DNA from: Gracilariopsis chorda
Lineage: Eukaryota > Rhodophyta > Florideophyceae > Gracilariales > Gracilariaceae
Direction: 5' to 3'
NCBI GenBank assembly: GCA_003194525.1
Contig: NBIV01000012.1
Span: 372,001-436,000, forward strand
Length of the DNA stretch: 64,000 nt
Notes under the pieces: generated by a model
Databases searched by the model: none
The model's input: the letters and a program-made list of their open reading frames with translations, nothing else
What the model was told of the DNA's origin: nothing
Translations under genes and position numbers: made by a program
Part shown: positions 1-10,635 of the stretch, one piece after another
Numbering within the stretch: the stretch's first letter is position 1
Layout of the letters: the number at the start of each line of letters is the position of its first letter

Positions 1-1102
1 TACCGCTGAGAAGAGTTGTACGGGCGATGCACTTTTGTATCAGGAGACGAAAGGGCTTCGGGTTTTCCAGTTGACAGATATTACTGATCAATTCCGATGG
101 GATACCGGGGTGGGTTGGCGCCATCGGACCAGAAACCGACCGGCTGCCCTGTGTTTCCATCTGCTGAAACTGGCGGTTTCTGCGCACCGTTCTGACAGCC
201 GTGACCCCACAACGCACCAAATGGTGCGATGTAAGCAATGGGGCCGTTACGGAGATCGCCCGTTTGGCCGGCAGTGCGCCACGTTGCTTTAGGCTGAGCA
301 CCAGTTTCGTTTTCTGGCCCACCACGCAGTTAACAAAGGCCCAGCCGAGACTCCGTGGCCTTATCGCTCTGCAGCGGGCCAGTTTGGTTCTAACTTGGAA
401 GGGAAGAGCGTTCGCTCCCAGTGTCTGATGCTGGAAGCGAGCCACAAGATACGCGCCGTGTTAATACACGTATGTAACGTGGCACCTTTGGCGCATGGTG
501 GAACTGTTCCCTCCCAGTCTCTAGTAGTGATGACGACTGTAGTCTGCAGGTTATATCCACATCTTGTGAAGTGCAATTCTCCCGTAGCACCCGCAGTACC
601 AAGGGTAACTTGGATGACTTCCACTGAGTGCGCCAAGTACCAGGGTTAAGCGTCGAACCCCGTCCTGCTGGGTACAAATAGCGTCTGCTGTCTTGCTTTT
701 CGAGTCCACCAACTGGAGAAGGAAGGCCTTCTTTCTGTCACCCTTACAAGGAAAACATTACGTCTGCACTCTCGCGAAGCGCCATAAACCCCGCAGAACG
801 ATACCCCGCGTTTGAACACGTCATTCTGCTTTGAGGCGTTCTTTCCCGTGTTTAGAGACCACCTCATCCTATCACCACGCCCCTGAAGCCCCAACGACGT
901 TCTTGTACGACAGCTCCGCAAAAGTTTCAACCACAAGCTGTAGTAAAGCTTGCTCACAACACGAGCATCTACTTGCGAGAACAACTGCTATCACAAGCGC
1001 ACCCACTAAAGAGAGGCGCCTCAGCTTGGTCACAGAAGCGTTGCTTGTTCGCGTCAAGTATTCACATGAAACCGCGAATAAGAACCGCAAATCTTCTTCG
1101 AA
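1..1102. other. Upstream region, no gene recognised
   Basis: Short overlapping reading frames occur on both strands, but none resembles a known family or has the composition of the real genes nearby. The right end is the 5' flank of the BRAP2 gene, whose ATG lies in the context aaATGtct. A spliced fragment of a gene from beyond the left edge cannot be excluded. Confidence 0.5.
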
Positions 1103-2743
1103 ATGTCTACGCTGCAGTCAGAATTGGATGCCAACATCCAACCTTCCCCAACCGCTGAAGACCTTCAGCAGAACAATGCCTCGAACGTAGAGAACTTCAG
1201 AGCAATTCCATCTTCTTCGAACGGTGAATCCAAGTCACACCCAAGCGGGTTGTCAACAGCCCCAAAATCTGAGAACGCGGAGTCCGTCATGCCTACTATT
1301 GAAACAGTCGAATTTGAAACTGGAAACCCAGAAACGCGTTCAACTACCCAAGGTACCCTGGACCTTGCGCCAATATCATCATCTTCTTCTGTTCTTGTCG
1401 TCGAATCGGTTCCTGGTCTAATGACATCACCAGACTTTTGTATATTTGTTCGCCCGTTCTTCGACATGATTCTGTACATAAGACCATTGCGTTTAAAAAC
1501 TGAACGGAATCGCTACATTGTCGTTATGAAGTTTCGAACTTCTGCTGATGCTAACAAGTTTGTGCGCGTTTATAATGGAAGGCACTTTCTGCAAGGGCTT
1601 GTTCAGGAAACCTGTATTCTGCGCGACGTGAAAGCGATTCGATTTAACAAGGTTCCTGAGAAACCTACATTCCCCAATTCATCCATGTTCCCAGACGAGG
1701 GGGCTGATGAATTACTGGCTTTGTGTCCAGTGTGCCTTGAACCACTTGATGCGCCTTTCAAGGCACTTGTAACAACATTCTGTAATCACACAATGCACGC
1801 AGGCTGCATGGCGCAGTGGGACCTCAATCGATGCCCAGTTTGCCGACATATCCATGAGCTCACACCGGAGGCTTCTACGTGCATGCATTGCAACAATCGT
1901 GAAGATCTTTGGATGTGTGTGGTATGCGCTTATGTCGGATGTGGCGTGTACAAGAACAAGCATGCTCATGCACACTTTAGAGAAACACAACATCCTTTCG
2001 CGATGAATCTAGAAGACTGTACATTTTGGAGCGGTGACAAGGTACCGCAAGGATCTGTGTGGGATTATGTTTCAGACAGGTTTGTCAATCGACTGCTCAG
2101 CAGTGACGAGGGGAAGGTTGTCGAGGTTGTGCAAGAAGCGTCTCGCGGCAATACCGGCGCTTCAAGTTCGTCAACTGGAGCCACCTGCTGTGCCAGAAAT
2201 GAGGACGTTGGTATTGTTGAAGATGAAGAACATGACCGAGCGCTTCAGGCTGCTGTATATGCAAGTCGCATGGACGCTGTAGTTGATGATTATCGAGCCA
2301 AGCTGGAACGTCTGGAGCTGGAGCACGCTGCAGAGAAAGAAAAGGTAACACGGGAACTCGAGCGTCTTCGAAGTGAAGTATCACACCTGACCAAAGTGCG
2401 ACGAAGTCTACAAAAGAAGTCATCAGACGCTGAGAAGGAAATGAACAGTCTCAAGGACAAAAATGCGTTCCTCAAGAATCTCAACGAAGCTTTACTCCGA
2501 GACAAACAAGGATGGAATGAAGAGGTCGAAAGATTAAAGAAGCAGTTGGCTGATGTGAGCCTCGAGAAAGAAGGGCTGGAAGAGCAGCTGAGGGATCTGA
2601 TGATGCACCTTGAAGCTCAATCAAGGATTGCCGGTTCTTCAGATGCATGCAGGTCAGACATATCAGAGCTGCATGGGGGTGATGTCGTTCGGGTTGGGCC
2701 GTCTCCACGCGAACGTCTTGCGATGAAAACTAGCCGGCGATGA
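1103..2743 (+). CDS. BRAP2-type RING E3 ubiquitin ligase (BRIZ/IMP-like)
   Basis: A 546-residue single-exon protein with the full BRAP2 architecture. A low-complexity N-terminus (1-95) is followed by an RRM-like BRAP2 domain (about 97-185, beginning near FCIFVRPF). A C3H2C3-type RING starts at CPVC (C208) and ends at CPVC (247). A UBP-type zinc finger (about 260-335) includes CMHC, CVVC and an HAHAH cluster, and a long coiled coil covers about 385-520. In animals this family (BRAP/IMP) is a Ras-responsive E3 ligase that restrains KSR/MAPK signalling; in plants BRIZ1/BRIZ2 form a complex needed for germination. The UBP finger binds ubiquitin and the coiled coil mediates oligomerisation. The first in-frame ATG is used. 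It converges on the ferredoxin gene, with 242 bp between stops. The domain order makes the family certain; the cellular role here is inferred. Confidence 0.93.
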   Translation: MSTLQSELDANIQPSPTAEDLQQNNASNVENFRAIPSSSNGESKSHPSGLSTAPKSENAESVMPTIETVEFETGNPETRSTTQGTLDLAPISSSSSVLVVESVPGLMTSPDFCIFVRPFFDMILYIRPLRLKTERNRYIVVMKFRTSADANKFVRVYNGRHFLQGLVQETCILRDVKAIRFNKVPEKPTFPNSSMFPDEGADELLALCPVCLEPLDAPFKALVTTFCNHTMHAGCMAQWDLNRCPVCRHIHELTPEASTCMHCNNREDLWMCVVCAYVGCGVYKNKHAHAHFRETQHPFAMNLEDCTFWSGDKVPQGSVWDYVSDRFVNRLLSSDEGKVVEVVQEASRGNTGASSSSTGATCCARNEDVGIVEDEEHDRALQAAVYASRMDAVVDDYRAKLERLELEHAAEKEKVTRELERLRSEVSHLTKVRRSLQKKSSDAEKEMNSLKDKNAFLKNLNEALLRDKQGWNEEVERLKKQLADVSLEKEGLEEQLRDLMMHLEAQSRIAGSSDACRSDISELHGGDVVRVGPSPRERLAMKTSRR

Positions 2744-2985
2744 GCTGACGTAAGAGATATTCTCGCCTACTTTCACATGCTAATCTTTGCATGTCATCTT
2801 GCGTACACGTATGCTGGTGTTTGTCAGGAACTTGACCCATACCAGATGGGTGCAGCATATATGTTCATGGTTTACAACCAAGGTCAACGTTTACTTCCGT
2901 AGTCTGCGTGTAAAACATTAGCAGGTAGATAGTCTTTTTCGATCTGAAGTGCGTGAGACAGTTCCATGTTTGACGAGCTGTGTAA

Positions 2986-3531
2986 CTATTTCGCCGTGCC
3001 AGCTTCATATCTTCCATATTGCTTGTTGTATGCATCATCGAAGTGGTTCATCTCAAGTTTTATTCCTTCCGACCTTGGATAAGCAGAGCATGCGAGAACG
3101 TAACCCTCGTCCTTCAATTCATCAGTAATCGACGCGAAACCTGGATCAACCTCGCCAGATAAGAGCTTCGCTGCACAGGTGATGCATACACCAGCTCGAC
3201 ACGAGTACAGGACCTCTTTACCGTATTCTTCAATCCCTTCCAGTAGTGTCAACTCTTCGTCGATCGGAATGATATGCGTCTCACCGTCCAGAAGAACCTC
3301 GACATCATAAACTCGCATGGTCGGGCGCTGTCTCGCTGGCTTTGGTGCGGTGGACGGCCGAGACCTCAACGAGCACGTGTTACGAAGTGTTTGTGGCTTT
3401 GACAGAAAAGCGTTGAGCGAGGTCCCGGTTACAAAGGCAGGTTTGTTCATTGCTGACTGCTCTGCACTTAACGTGTTTCGACGAGGTGTAAGGATTCCCA
3501 GGAAACTGCTTGTACTCCGTAAGCCGTACAA
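2986..3531 (-). CDS. Plastid [2Fe-2S] ferredoxin with C-terminal extension (FdC-like)
   Basis: A 181-residue protein. Residues 1 to about 70 are rich in Ser, Thr, Arg and Pro with almost no acidic residues, as expected of a plastid transit peptide. The plant-type ferredoxin domain (about 73-165) has all four cluster ligands: C111, C116 and C119 in SCRAGVCITC, and C148 in LACSAYP. The fold ends in an extension (about residues 163-181) containing QYGRY, which classical photosynthetic ferredoxins lack but the FdC group of plants and cyanobacteria has in related form. FdC proteins accept electrons from photosystem I but partner differently from PetF. In red algae PetF is normally plastid-encoded, so a nuclear atypical ferredoxin fits. 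It diverges from the dephospho-CoA kinase gene. Ferredoxin identity is certain; FdC1 versus FdC2 cannot be settled by eye. Confidence 0.93.
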   Translation of the reverse strand: MYGLRSTSSFLGILTPRRNTLSAEQSAMNKPAFVTGTSLNAFLSKPQTLRNTCSLRSRPSTAPKPARQRPTMRVYDVEVLLDGETHIIPIDEELTLLEGIEEYGKEVLYSCRAGVCITCAAKLLSGEVDPGFASITDELKDEGYVLACSAYPRSEGIKLEMNHFDDAYNKQYGRYEAGTAK

Positions 3532-4207
3532 AGCGTGGGTATAAGAAGTGGATGCTAGTCTAGTGGGTGATACACGGATAGTGTTGAGGATAGATTTGAG
3601 CGTTAAGCCTCTCGGAAAAGCTTACTGAACTTCGGCGAAAGCTGCTCCTGACATGTGAAGTTCACCCTCGAAAGTCCACCGAGCAAAGAGTTTGTTGAAA
3701 TAAGGCTGCGGTCATGGATTGACGTCAAAAGTTTGGGCATCAACAGAGGCAAATTGATCTCAGAACCCGGTGATCTGAAGATGTGGTCTACCTGTGGTCC
3801 ACAAATGTGTCTGTGCGAGAGGTGAGATCTACGGACAAGCTCTGTGGTTGGGAGAGCTTCCAGGAGGCGGTGCGCCTCAGATATTTAGTTGCTTTTCATG
3901 ATTTCCAATAACTTTCCATCTTTACAGTTATAGTTTTTTTCTTTGTCTTTGCTTGGAAATCCCTCAAAAGATAATTCGTCAACAGGCACCAAAAGTACCA
4001 AAGGTAAAAGCAGTTATCCTTGTCGCCGATACTCTTGAGCAAATCGGACAAATCCGCATCTTTGAGCTAAAGCCGGCCGATTTCCTCCTTGCCTCCAGGT
4101 TGAACCGTTAATGCAATGGAGGATGGTCCCAGAACTTGACAGGTAGCTAAGAAATCCTAAGAGCGGTGGCACCTGAGAGCATTCATTACCAGATTTGCTC
4201 AAGAGCA
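3532..4207. other. Divergent intergenic region between ferredoxin and CoaE
   Basis: No reading frame of note. It must hold the promoters and 5' leaders of two divergent genes. A pyrimidine and T-rich stretch lies around 3915-3955. An in-frame ATG at 4166 would add 14 residues to CoaE but lacks family-like sequence. Confidence 0.4.
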
Positions 4208-4897
4208 ATGCCTAAGATAGTAGGCCTAACTGGGGGGATTGCGAGTGGAAAGTCTACGGTTTCGGGTATATGGAGTGATCATGATGTGACGATAATCGAT
4301 GCCGATAAAATCGCAAGAGAGGTAGTACAACCAGGGAAGCCAGCGTACTGGCTCATAAAACGCACCTTCGGGACTGGTGTACTACACCAGGACGGTACCC
4401 TAAACCGTCGTGAACTTGGTAAACTGGTGTTTTCCAATCCTGGGCATCGCACGGTTCTAAACAGAATAACACACCCTTTTATTATATTCTCGATGCTTTC
4501 AAGACTATTTGTAGCGGTGTTCATCAAGTGGAAGACAATAGTTGTTCTGGACACGCCATTACTATTTGAGAGTGGTACGCTACTTCCGTTTTGCGCGGCC
4601 ATTGTAGTCGTAAGTTGTGATCCGGAGCAGCAATTAGAAAGAATGTTGAAACGAGATGCTCATCTAGGTATGACGGAGGATGAAGCAAACCGACGACTGG
4701 CTAGTCAGATTCCCCTTGCAGAGAAGGCGAGGAGAGCAACATATGTCATCAACAATACTGGTGAGATGGACCAGCTGAGAGAAAACGCTGTGCACGTACT
4801 CGATCGTTTAAAGCCGTCTAAGGCTGGGGAGTTTGCTTTTCGTGGTCTCGTATTGGTTGGCATCGCAAAAATAGTCTTTAGGTTATCTCAACGCTGA
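4208..4897 (+). CDS. coaE: Dephospho-CoA kinase
   Basis: Catalyses the last step of coenzyme A synthesis: ATP-dependent phosphorylation of the ribose 3'-OH of dephospho-CoA. The 229-residue protein opens with MPKIVGLTGGIASGKST, whose Walker A loop is residues 9-17. The family motifs follow: DADKIAREVV (binding-site Asp), RITHPFI, the DTPLLFESG strand and the lid-region segment RMLKRD, then the NNTG end signature. Start choice: an upstream in-frame ATG at 4166 would add 14 residues, but homologues begin immediately before the P-loop strand, so 4208 is preferred. A hydrophobic C-terminal tail (about the last 22 residues, FAFRGLVLVGIAKIVF) resembles the C-terminal membrane segment of eukaryotic DCAKD-type enzymes and suggests anchorage to an organelle membrane. 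No intron is needed. Confidence 0.95.
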   Translation: MPKIVGLTGGIASGKSTVSGIWSDHDVTIIDADKIAREVVQPGKPAYWLIKRTFGTGVLHQDGTLNRRELGKLVFSNPGHRTVLNRITHPFIIFSMLSRLFVAVFIKWKTIVVLDTPLLFESGTLLPFCAAIVVVSCDPEQQLERMLKRDAHLGMTEDEANRRLASQIPLAEKARRATYVINNTGEMDQLRENAVHVLDRLKPSKAGEFAFRGLVLVGIAKIVFRLSQR

Positions 4898-5653
4898 TTT
4901 GGCTGCCAAGAAAATCAAGACTTCACGGACATGACCAGTCCGTGATCTACGAGTGCTTTTTGTGACTACGGCCGAAATAAATGGGAAAGAGAAGTGTCGA
5001 AATGACATGTTTCATGCTGCGTATTAAAATGTGTATGCTCTACTTAGAGGCGGCAGCGCATTGTTTCGTGGTTTTGACCTGTGGCATCGAACTGGAAGCT
5101 ATCATTTGTTGCTTTTCGGGACGCTTTCACCAAAGAAGTATGGATACACTCCAGGTTTCTGGCGTTCTTTTGAGGAGGAACTAGTATAGCGGAATCAAGT
5201 TAGCGGGTGCGCAACGGCGTTATGATTATGGGATTGCCGGAGTATCCAGCAAAGTTTACAGCACTCCGCGGGGATGTCAATATGCACTGACAGCAGTACA
5301 AGGGCGAATACAAGTGTAACTTTCGGAAGCTTTTTACACTTTCACGTTTTTGGACTTCCAGTCCAAATACCACAGCTAGACCGCACTCGTTCATGAACTG
5401 CAAAGCCAAATTGAATCTTCGCAGTCGGCATTCGTGCTTCTTGTGATGTGAAACGGGCGATCTTCACAACCTTGACTTTCTCGTTCTTCAACCGTACACC
5501 TCAGTGTCTCGCATACCTCACAGGGTCTCGAATTCAGCCACTAGAATACGACGGGTCTCAAAATCTTTTCTAAAGCTACTGGAAAACGAACAAAGAAGTA
5601 TTGTGCCAACGCTCCCGTCGTGATAGCGCAAACTTTGGCTTTTCCGGCAGGCA
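4898..5653. other. Intergenic region upstream of UNC50
   Basis: Small frames (for example plus-strand 4981-5184 and minus-strand 5200-5409) show no family resemblance and no convincing splice partners. The right part is the presumed 5' leader and promoter of UNC50. Confidence 0.4.
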
Positions 5654-6597
5654 ATGTCTAGTTCGATCAGTCTCCCATTATATGGCGCCAAGAGTGCGAA
5701 CAGCTCGGTACGTATAATAGACGCCACACCGATTTCCGTGAGAGTTCGCTGATTTCTCTAACAAAAAATGTAGTTAAGTGGAAGTTCGCTCCAATTACCA
5801 GAGTATGTCCGCCGTTTCTTCCAGTATCCTCAGATGGATATTGACTACACTCTGTGGCAAATGCTTTACCTCTGCATAGCGCCATCCCGTGTGTATCGAA
5901 CAACAAAGTATCACAAGCAAACAAAGAACCAATGGGCTAGAGACGGTAGGCTAACATCTCCAACTACGACCAGATATCCTCAGTTATATACCTGGGGTAC
6001 TGGATTTTTTCGATTTCCTTACAGCGTTCTGACCAGGAAGAACTTCATTGCCTTTTAGATCCTGCGTTCGTAGCGATAATGGTATACTTCATGGCTGTGT
6101 CATCACTTGGTTATGCAATTGCGTTTCACAAGAATATCTCCGGCTTCTTAAAAACAATCCTGTACTCAGTGGTCGTTGACTTTGGACTTGTCGGAGTACT
6201 TGCTGCAACTGTTGGATGGTACCTGGCGAACCAGTACTTGCGGATAGAGAGCGCTGGAAGTCATACCACAGATCAAAAAGTTGAATGGCTCTACGCATTT
6301 GATGTGCATTGCAACTCATTCTTTCCGTTCTTCATCTTGCTTTATGTACTCCAGTACTTTCTTCTACTTCTTTTCATGAGAGAGGGTTACGTATCAACTT
6401 TCCTAGCCAATGCTACGTACGCCCTCGCTTTCGGGTATTACTTCTATGTGACTTTTCTTGGCTATGACGTGCTACCCTTTTTGCAGCATACAACGATCTT
6501 CCTTTATCCAATAATTGGGGTCGCTCTCACATTCCTAGTCACGACTCTGGTCAAGTTCAACGTGTGTGTTTTCGTCATGAATTCTTATTTCGGATAG
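5654..6597 (+). CDS. UNC50/Gmh1 family Golgi membrane protein, three exons
   Basis: Reconstructed exons are 5654-5707, 5774-5945 and 6059-6597, giving 254 residues, close to human UNC50. Intron 1 (5708-5773, 66 nt, GTACGT..TAG with CTCTAAC 14 nt from its end) is phase 0. Intron 2 (5946-6058, 113 nt) joins QWARD to DPAFVAI, restoring the QWARDDPAF signature of the family exactly. Conserved blocks include WQMLYL, YRTTKYHKQTKNQWARD, EWLYAFDVHCN and GYYFYVTFLGY..LPFL. Several transmembrane helices follow residue 80. UNC50/Gmh1 proteins sit in the Golgi/ER, interact with ARF-GEFs in yeast and support trafficking of membrane receptors in animals. The second intron is secure. The first exon rests on a good splice pair and an open phase rather than on conserved sequence. 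Confidence 0.92.
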
Positions 6598-8460
6598 CGC
6601 GCGATATCTGGGTTGAGCATCTTTGCGAAGTTTATTTTCATCACTATTACTATAGGTGGCTCACTTTTGTGCATTAAAGTAACTGTAAACATTCAACGCA
6701 TCTGCCAGCTCCTGCACGTTCCGCGCATGTGTTAAGAGGGTTAGCGTTCCTACCCCTCGTCGCAAAGTTCACCGCCTGTTCCACAAGGGAACAAGGAAAA
6801 CCTGAGTGCCTGCTTGACATTTTCACTTTCTAGACTTATTAAATCGACTTCGACGCGTTACCGAGATAAAGTTGCTCTGTTCTTTCTCTTCTATGTGGAA
6901 ATCAAGTAGTGATAAGGATGTTCATCAGAGCTTACTTCTGTCAATAAACAGAAGGAGAAACAGGCTTCTGTTAGTCTTCATTGTTATATTTAACAGCCAA
7001 ACGCCTTGTCGTTTCAGTGCTCTGTGCTTCGGTTCTGATAGTACCCTTGCATCTAGAATGATATCTTTTAAGCGGAAGAACTGACCTTCCGGAAAAATAC
7101 GACTTGCGGATGTCTTTACTAATCTAACTGGGAAGAAGATGCAGATCACTACGTATTGACACCTCGAAAACAGGCAACTTGCGACGAAAAGAGCCAGCCT
7201 TTTACCGAGTGCTCGAGAGAGGAGATGAGACGCATGAAAGACATGGTTCAGCAACAATACTCCGGCCCTCCTCTAAGAAGTGAGTTTTTCTCTAGAAATA
7301 ATTCTCTTGCGGCTTCGTGATGAGTCTAAATAAAAAATAGGAAGTGAACAAAAAAGCTGACCATGGTGTCGCGTTTCCGCGAGGTACAAAGGTACTGAAA
7401 TGCTGTCGAGGAATTAACTATGGGACGCCTCTCGAGCTAGGTAACGCTGCGGACGCAATCTATAATTTGACTCATAAGACATCATAGGATGTGCTTTACC
7501 TAGTAAGTTCTTCTTCTTCTTTTTTACGGGCACACATTACCTGATTACGGCATTGTGGTAGAATCCAACTCTATAGGGGAGCTTTTCTTCGTCTAGCATG
7601 CTAAACTCTATGTACGTAAAGCTCCTCGGAAAGAAAGATTTTCTCTGTCCCGTAGTACCAATCTCTATTCATGTCCCCGGAATGTAGCCGATGACTGCTG
7701 CTTGCTCTCACCTTGCAGCAGCCGTGTTGCGCTCACTAGCTACTATCTCGGAACATGGAAAGATTAGTACCAAGCTTCTACGGGAAGACCCGAGATCGGA
7801 TCCATTTCGTTCTGACGCGACTCGCCTTTTCCATTCTTTTCTCTGCTATTCCTTCCCTTTCCACCAGAGGACGTCAGCTAAGGGGCACACCACGACAAGG
7901 CGGATTCCAATGTGCCTCGTTTTCGTCGTCTAGAAGCACTAACGACGTTCTACCCACCCTTTCCTCTTTACCCTTGGCGATTTCGGGTAGTTGAACCGAC
8001 CTAACACACGTGCTTTTCTTCAATCCTGGCGCAAGTTCCGTAAAAACCCTGTAAAACCATTCAGATCCTTGTACGGGCGGGCCTGTTTTCTTCCATTATC
8101 CACGCGATGCTGAGATGCTGCGTGAGGTAAGACTGCCGCCTCAGTTTCCGTAGGAAACTCCTGACCCTTCCGGGATAACTCAGGGAAAGGCTGGCAAGAT
8201 CTTCCGGGAAGCGCGTGCGTCGTGCCTACCGTTTCGCACAGCTTAGCGGGGGCCTTTTCTGGACAGTGCCACCCAGGTCGCTTGGGGCCGTCGGTCTGCC
8301 GACTGCCTGGTCGCTTTTAGAGACATCCCAGGTCCCTAGTAAGTTGTCCGAGGAAACGGCCAAGAGGAATGGGGCATAGAGAGGGGTTAAACGGTTAAGG
8401 GTTAACAGGGCTAGTATTGCTGGGATTGCTAGGCTTCAAACCTTTTCACCACAAATATCT

Positions 8461-8503
8461 ATCATCGTACATACCCAAGGGTACATCATGTATGTACGAT
8501 GAT
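8461..8503. repeat. Inverted repeat, 14-bp perfect arms
   Basis: Arms 8461-8474 and 8490-8503 (ATCATCGTACATAC and its complement) are perfectly complementary around a 15-nt loop. It is intergenic, about 550 bp upstream of NDC1. It could be a foldback element, a dimeric protein-binding site or chance; no second copy was noticed. Confidence 0.8.
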
Positions 8504-8712
8504 GATCATGCTATGATAAGGTTAGCAACCATACAAAGTTAAGGGTGAAAGGTTAGCAATCTACCACTGCTGGCTGAACCAATGGAAAGAAAACGCACTG
8601 CGAATTTCACAGTATTCCTTCCATGCTTCTGTCCGCACTCTGGTACAGTATGCCTGATGCAAGAGATTACGATCACAGCTATTAGGGGTGAGCGGTCCGA
8701 ATTGCTACTTCA

Positions 8713-8728
8713 GTACCGCATGCGGTAC
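8713..8728. repeat. Perfect 16-bp palindrome
   Basis: GTACCGCATGCGGTAC reads the same on both strands. It lies about 330 bp upstream of the NDC1 start and is a candidate site for a dimeric regulator. Function is unknown. Confidence 0.8.
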
Positions 8729-9050
8729 GGTCGTCTAACTTTCGCATGATCTGAACAGCACAAGAAAGCAAGCCAATTTCGATTACCGTTCCCATTGCTC
8801 TTATATATACCTGTCCTGTCCTTAACCTTCTAGACATATCTGCTACCATTTTCGAGTGAAACTTCAGGTCAGTGCAATCTTTACCAGAACGACAGGAGGA
8901 GCCCTCGGACTCGTCAATCTGTTCGCAAGCTGAATGGTTTCGAAACGGTTTAGCTTAGGTCTATACTCTGTCATAGGTTTCGAGAGTCATACCACACTTG
9001 CTCTGTAAATACTGGTTTATTTCTGTCGTTGGAATTGTAACAGCACGAAT

Positions 9051-10469
9051 ATGCCGATTAGAGTGTTCAAGAACCCGGGGTTCACCACCCCTATCAGACT
9101 TGGTATTAGTTCATATTCGGGAAGACAGGCAGGTATTTCAATTGGACCATTCTCCAGACAACGATATACTACGACAAAGGCAGTATTGAGACCAAATATT
9201 GCTGTGGTCGGAGGAGGACACGGAGGTATCTCAGTTGCATTACGGCTTGTTACAATGCCTTGGACGCGTCTCACAAAACCTAAGATCACCCTCATTGACA
9301 AATCTCCTCGATTTTGCTTTCTTCCCATGCTGTATGAGCTTGCGCTTGGCCAAGTGGAACAATGGGAAATTGCGCCGAAGTTTGAAGATTTGCTTCAAGA
9401 CACTACGATAGATTTCATACACGGTGAAGTACAAAAACTTGACCTGGAGGGGAACAGTGTTGAGGGTATCCGGCTAGGCGGAAATCACGGTAACGATTTT
9501 CGTCTGCCATTTGATCGCGTCGTGCTCGCACTGGGCTCTCAGCCCTTCAATCTTTCCTCAGTCCCTGGGGCTGATGAGTTTGCAATGCCGTTTCATACAC
9601 TCTCGAATGCCAACAGCCTCAAGCTAAAGCTTAATGAACTTAGAGCTAAGAAGCGAAAAGGGGACGTGATAAACGTGATAGTTGTTGGGGCTGGCTTCAG
9701 TGGAGTGGAGCTTTCCTCTTGTCTGGCCGAAGGCTTAGGTTCTGCAGGAAGTGTTCTTTTAGTGGAGCCCTCGGATAAGATTCTAGCCAGGGGTACTGGG
9801 TTTAATCGAATAACATCTGAAAGAGCTCTAATCACTAGCGGTGTGTTTGTCGAGTATCATTCCCGTGTAAGTCGGATCACAGAACGTTCGGTGGAAATTC
9901 TAAAGGAAACAGAAAATGATAATGAAGACAGAGACTATCCCTACGACATTGTAATATGGACAGCGGGAAGCGCACCCAATTCACTTCAAAGCAAGTTTGG
10001 TCTTCCGACTGATTCCAGAGGCAGAATAGTAACCGATTCCATGCTCCAAGTTGAAGGACATCCAGATCATGTTTACGCTCTAGGGGATGGCGCATCAACT
10101 CCCTCATCGGATGGGTATTATGGCACAGCACAAGTAGCTGTACAGCAGGCTGAGTACGTTGCATGGAACGCATGGGCTTCGTTAACTGATAACCCGAAGC
10201 TACGATACAATTACACTCATCTTGGAGAGATGATGGTTTTAGGATCCGCAAACGCCTCCGTTACGACAACACCTGGCGTCGAACTCGACGGCAGACTGGC
10301 GTGGGCTACACGTCGTCTGGCCTATCTCGCGCGAATGCCTACAGATAACCATCGTGCCAAAGTCGCAGCCAGCTGGGCTGCCCATCCTTTACTAACAAGA
10401 ATGGAAAACGTTGTGAAGAGCAACGTTGGAGCAGACACATTCAGATCAGAGAGCACCTTCGGTTCGTAA
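9051..10469 (+). CDS. ndc1: Type II NAD(P)H dehydrogenase, NDC1/NdbB group
   Basis: A 472-residue flavoprotein in one exon. Residues 1-46 form an Arg/Ser/Thr-rich organelle presequence. The FAD-binding fold starts at NIAVVGGGHGG (49-59) and the NAD(P)H-binding fold at IVVGAGFSGVE (210-220). FAD is closed by YALGDGAS near 345. Internal features such as RFCFLPMLYELALGQVEQWEIAPKF match the NDC1/cyanobacterial NdbB subgroup rather than mitochondrial NDA/NDB enzymes, and there is no EF-hand insert. NDC1 oxidises NAD(P)H and reduces plastid quinones; in plants it acts at plastoglobules and is needed for phylloquinone and prenylquinone metabolism. A plastid location (possibly dual with mitochondria) is inferred. 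It converges on KNL1, with 166 bp between stops. Confidence 0.92.
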   Translation: MPIRVFKNPGFTTPIRLGISSYSGRQAGISIGPFSRQRYTTTKAVLRPNIAVVGGGHGGISVALRLVTMPWTRLTKPKITLIDKSPRFCFLPMLYELALGQVEQWEIAPKFEDLLQDTTIDFIHGEVQKLDLEGNSVEGIRLGGNHGNDFRLPFDRVVLALGSQPFNLSSVPGADEFAMPFHTLSNANSLKLKLNELRAKKRKGDVINVIVVGAGFSGVELSSCLAEGLGSAGSVLLVEPSDKILARGTGFNRITSERALITSGVFVEYHSRVSRITERSVEILKETENDNEDRDYPYDIVIWTAGSAPNSLQSKFGLPTDSRGRIVTDSMLQVEGHPDHVYALGDGASTPSSDGYYGTAQVAVQQAEYVAWNAWASLTDNPKLRYNYTHLGEMMVLGSANASVTTTPGVELDGRLAWATRRLAYLARMPTDNHRAKVAASWAAHPLLTRMENVVKSNVGADTFRSESTFGS

Positions 10470-10635
10470 CGTCATGGACGCGCTGATTTGTTCAGGGTTG
10501 TTCCTACCCTCATATCCTTGAAGCCCAACCCAAAAGCAGTTGTCGTCAACAGTATCCGTCTTATCATCCCTCCGTTGTACGGAAACTGTCTGAGAGAAAA
10601 CATTGTACGTGCACGACGCACTTGAGTTCAAAACG

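Larger units (their letters stand above)
6598..9050. other. Gene-poor 2.4-kb region
   Basis: No protein-coding gene recognised on either strand. Both halves hold only short unrelated frames. A GC-rich stretch with several short inverted repeats lies at about 8100-8400 (for example CCAGG at 8273 pairing with CCTGG at 8306, enclosing GTCGG/CCGAC), compatible with a structured RNA but not identifiable. Two clean palindromes follow at 8461-8503 and 8713-8728. The last part is the NDC1 promoter. Confidence 0.4.

Noticed and set aside
646-984. 112-codon reverse ORF near the left edge
   Set aside because: Arg/Ser-rich random-looking sequence, no start context and no family features.
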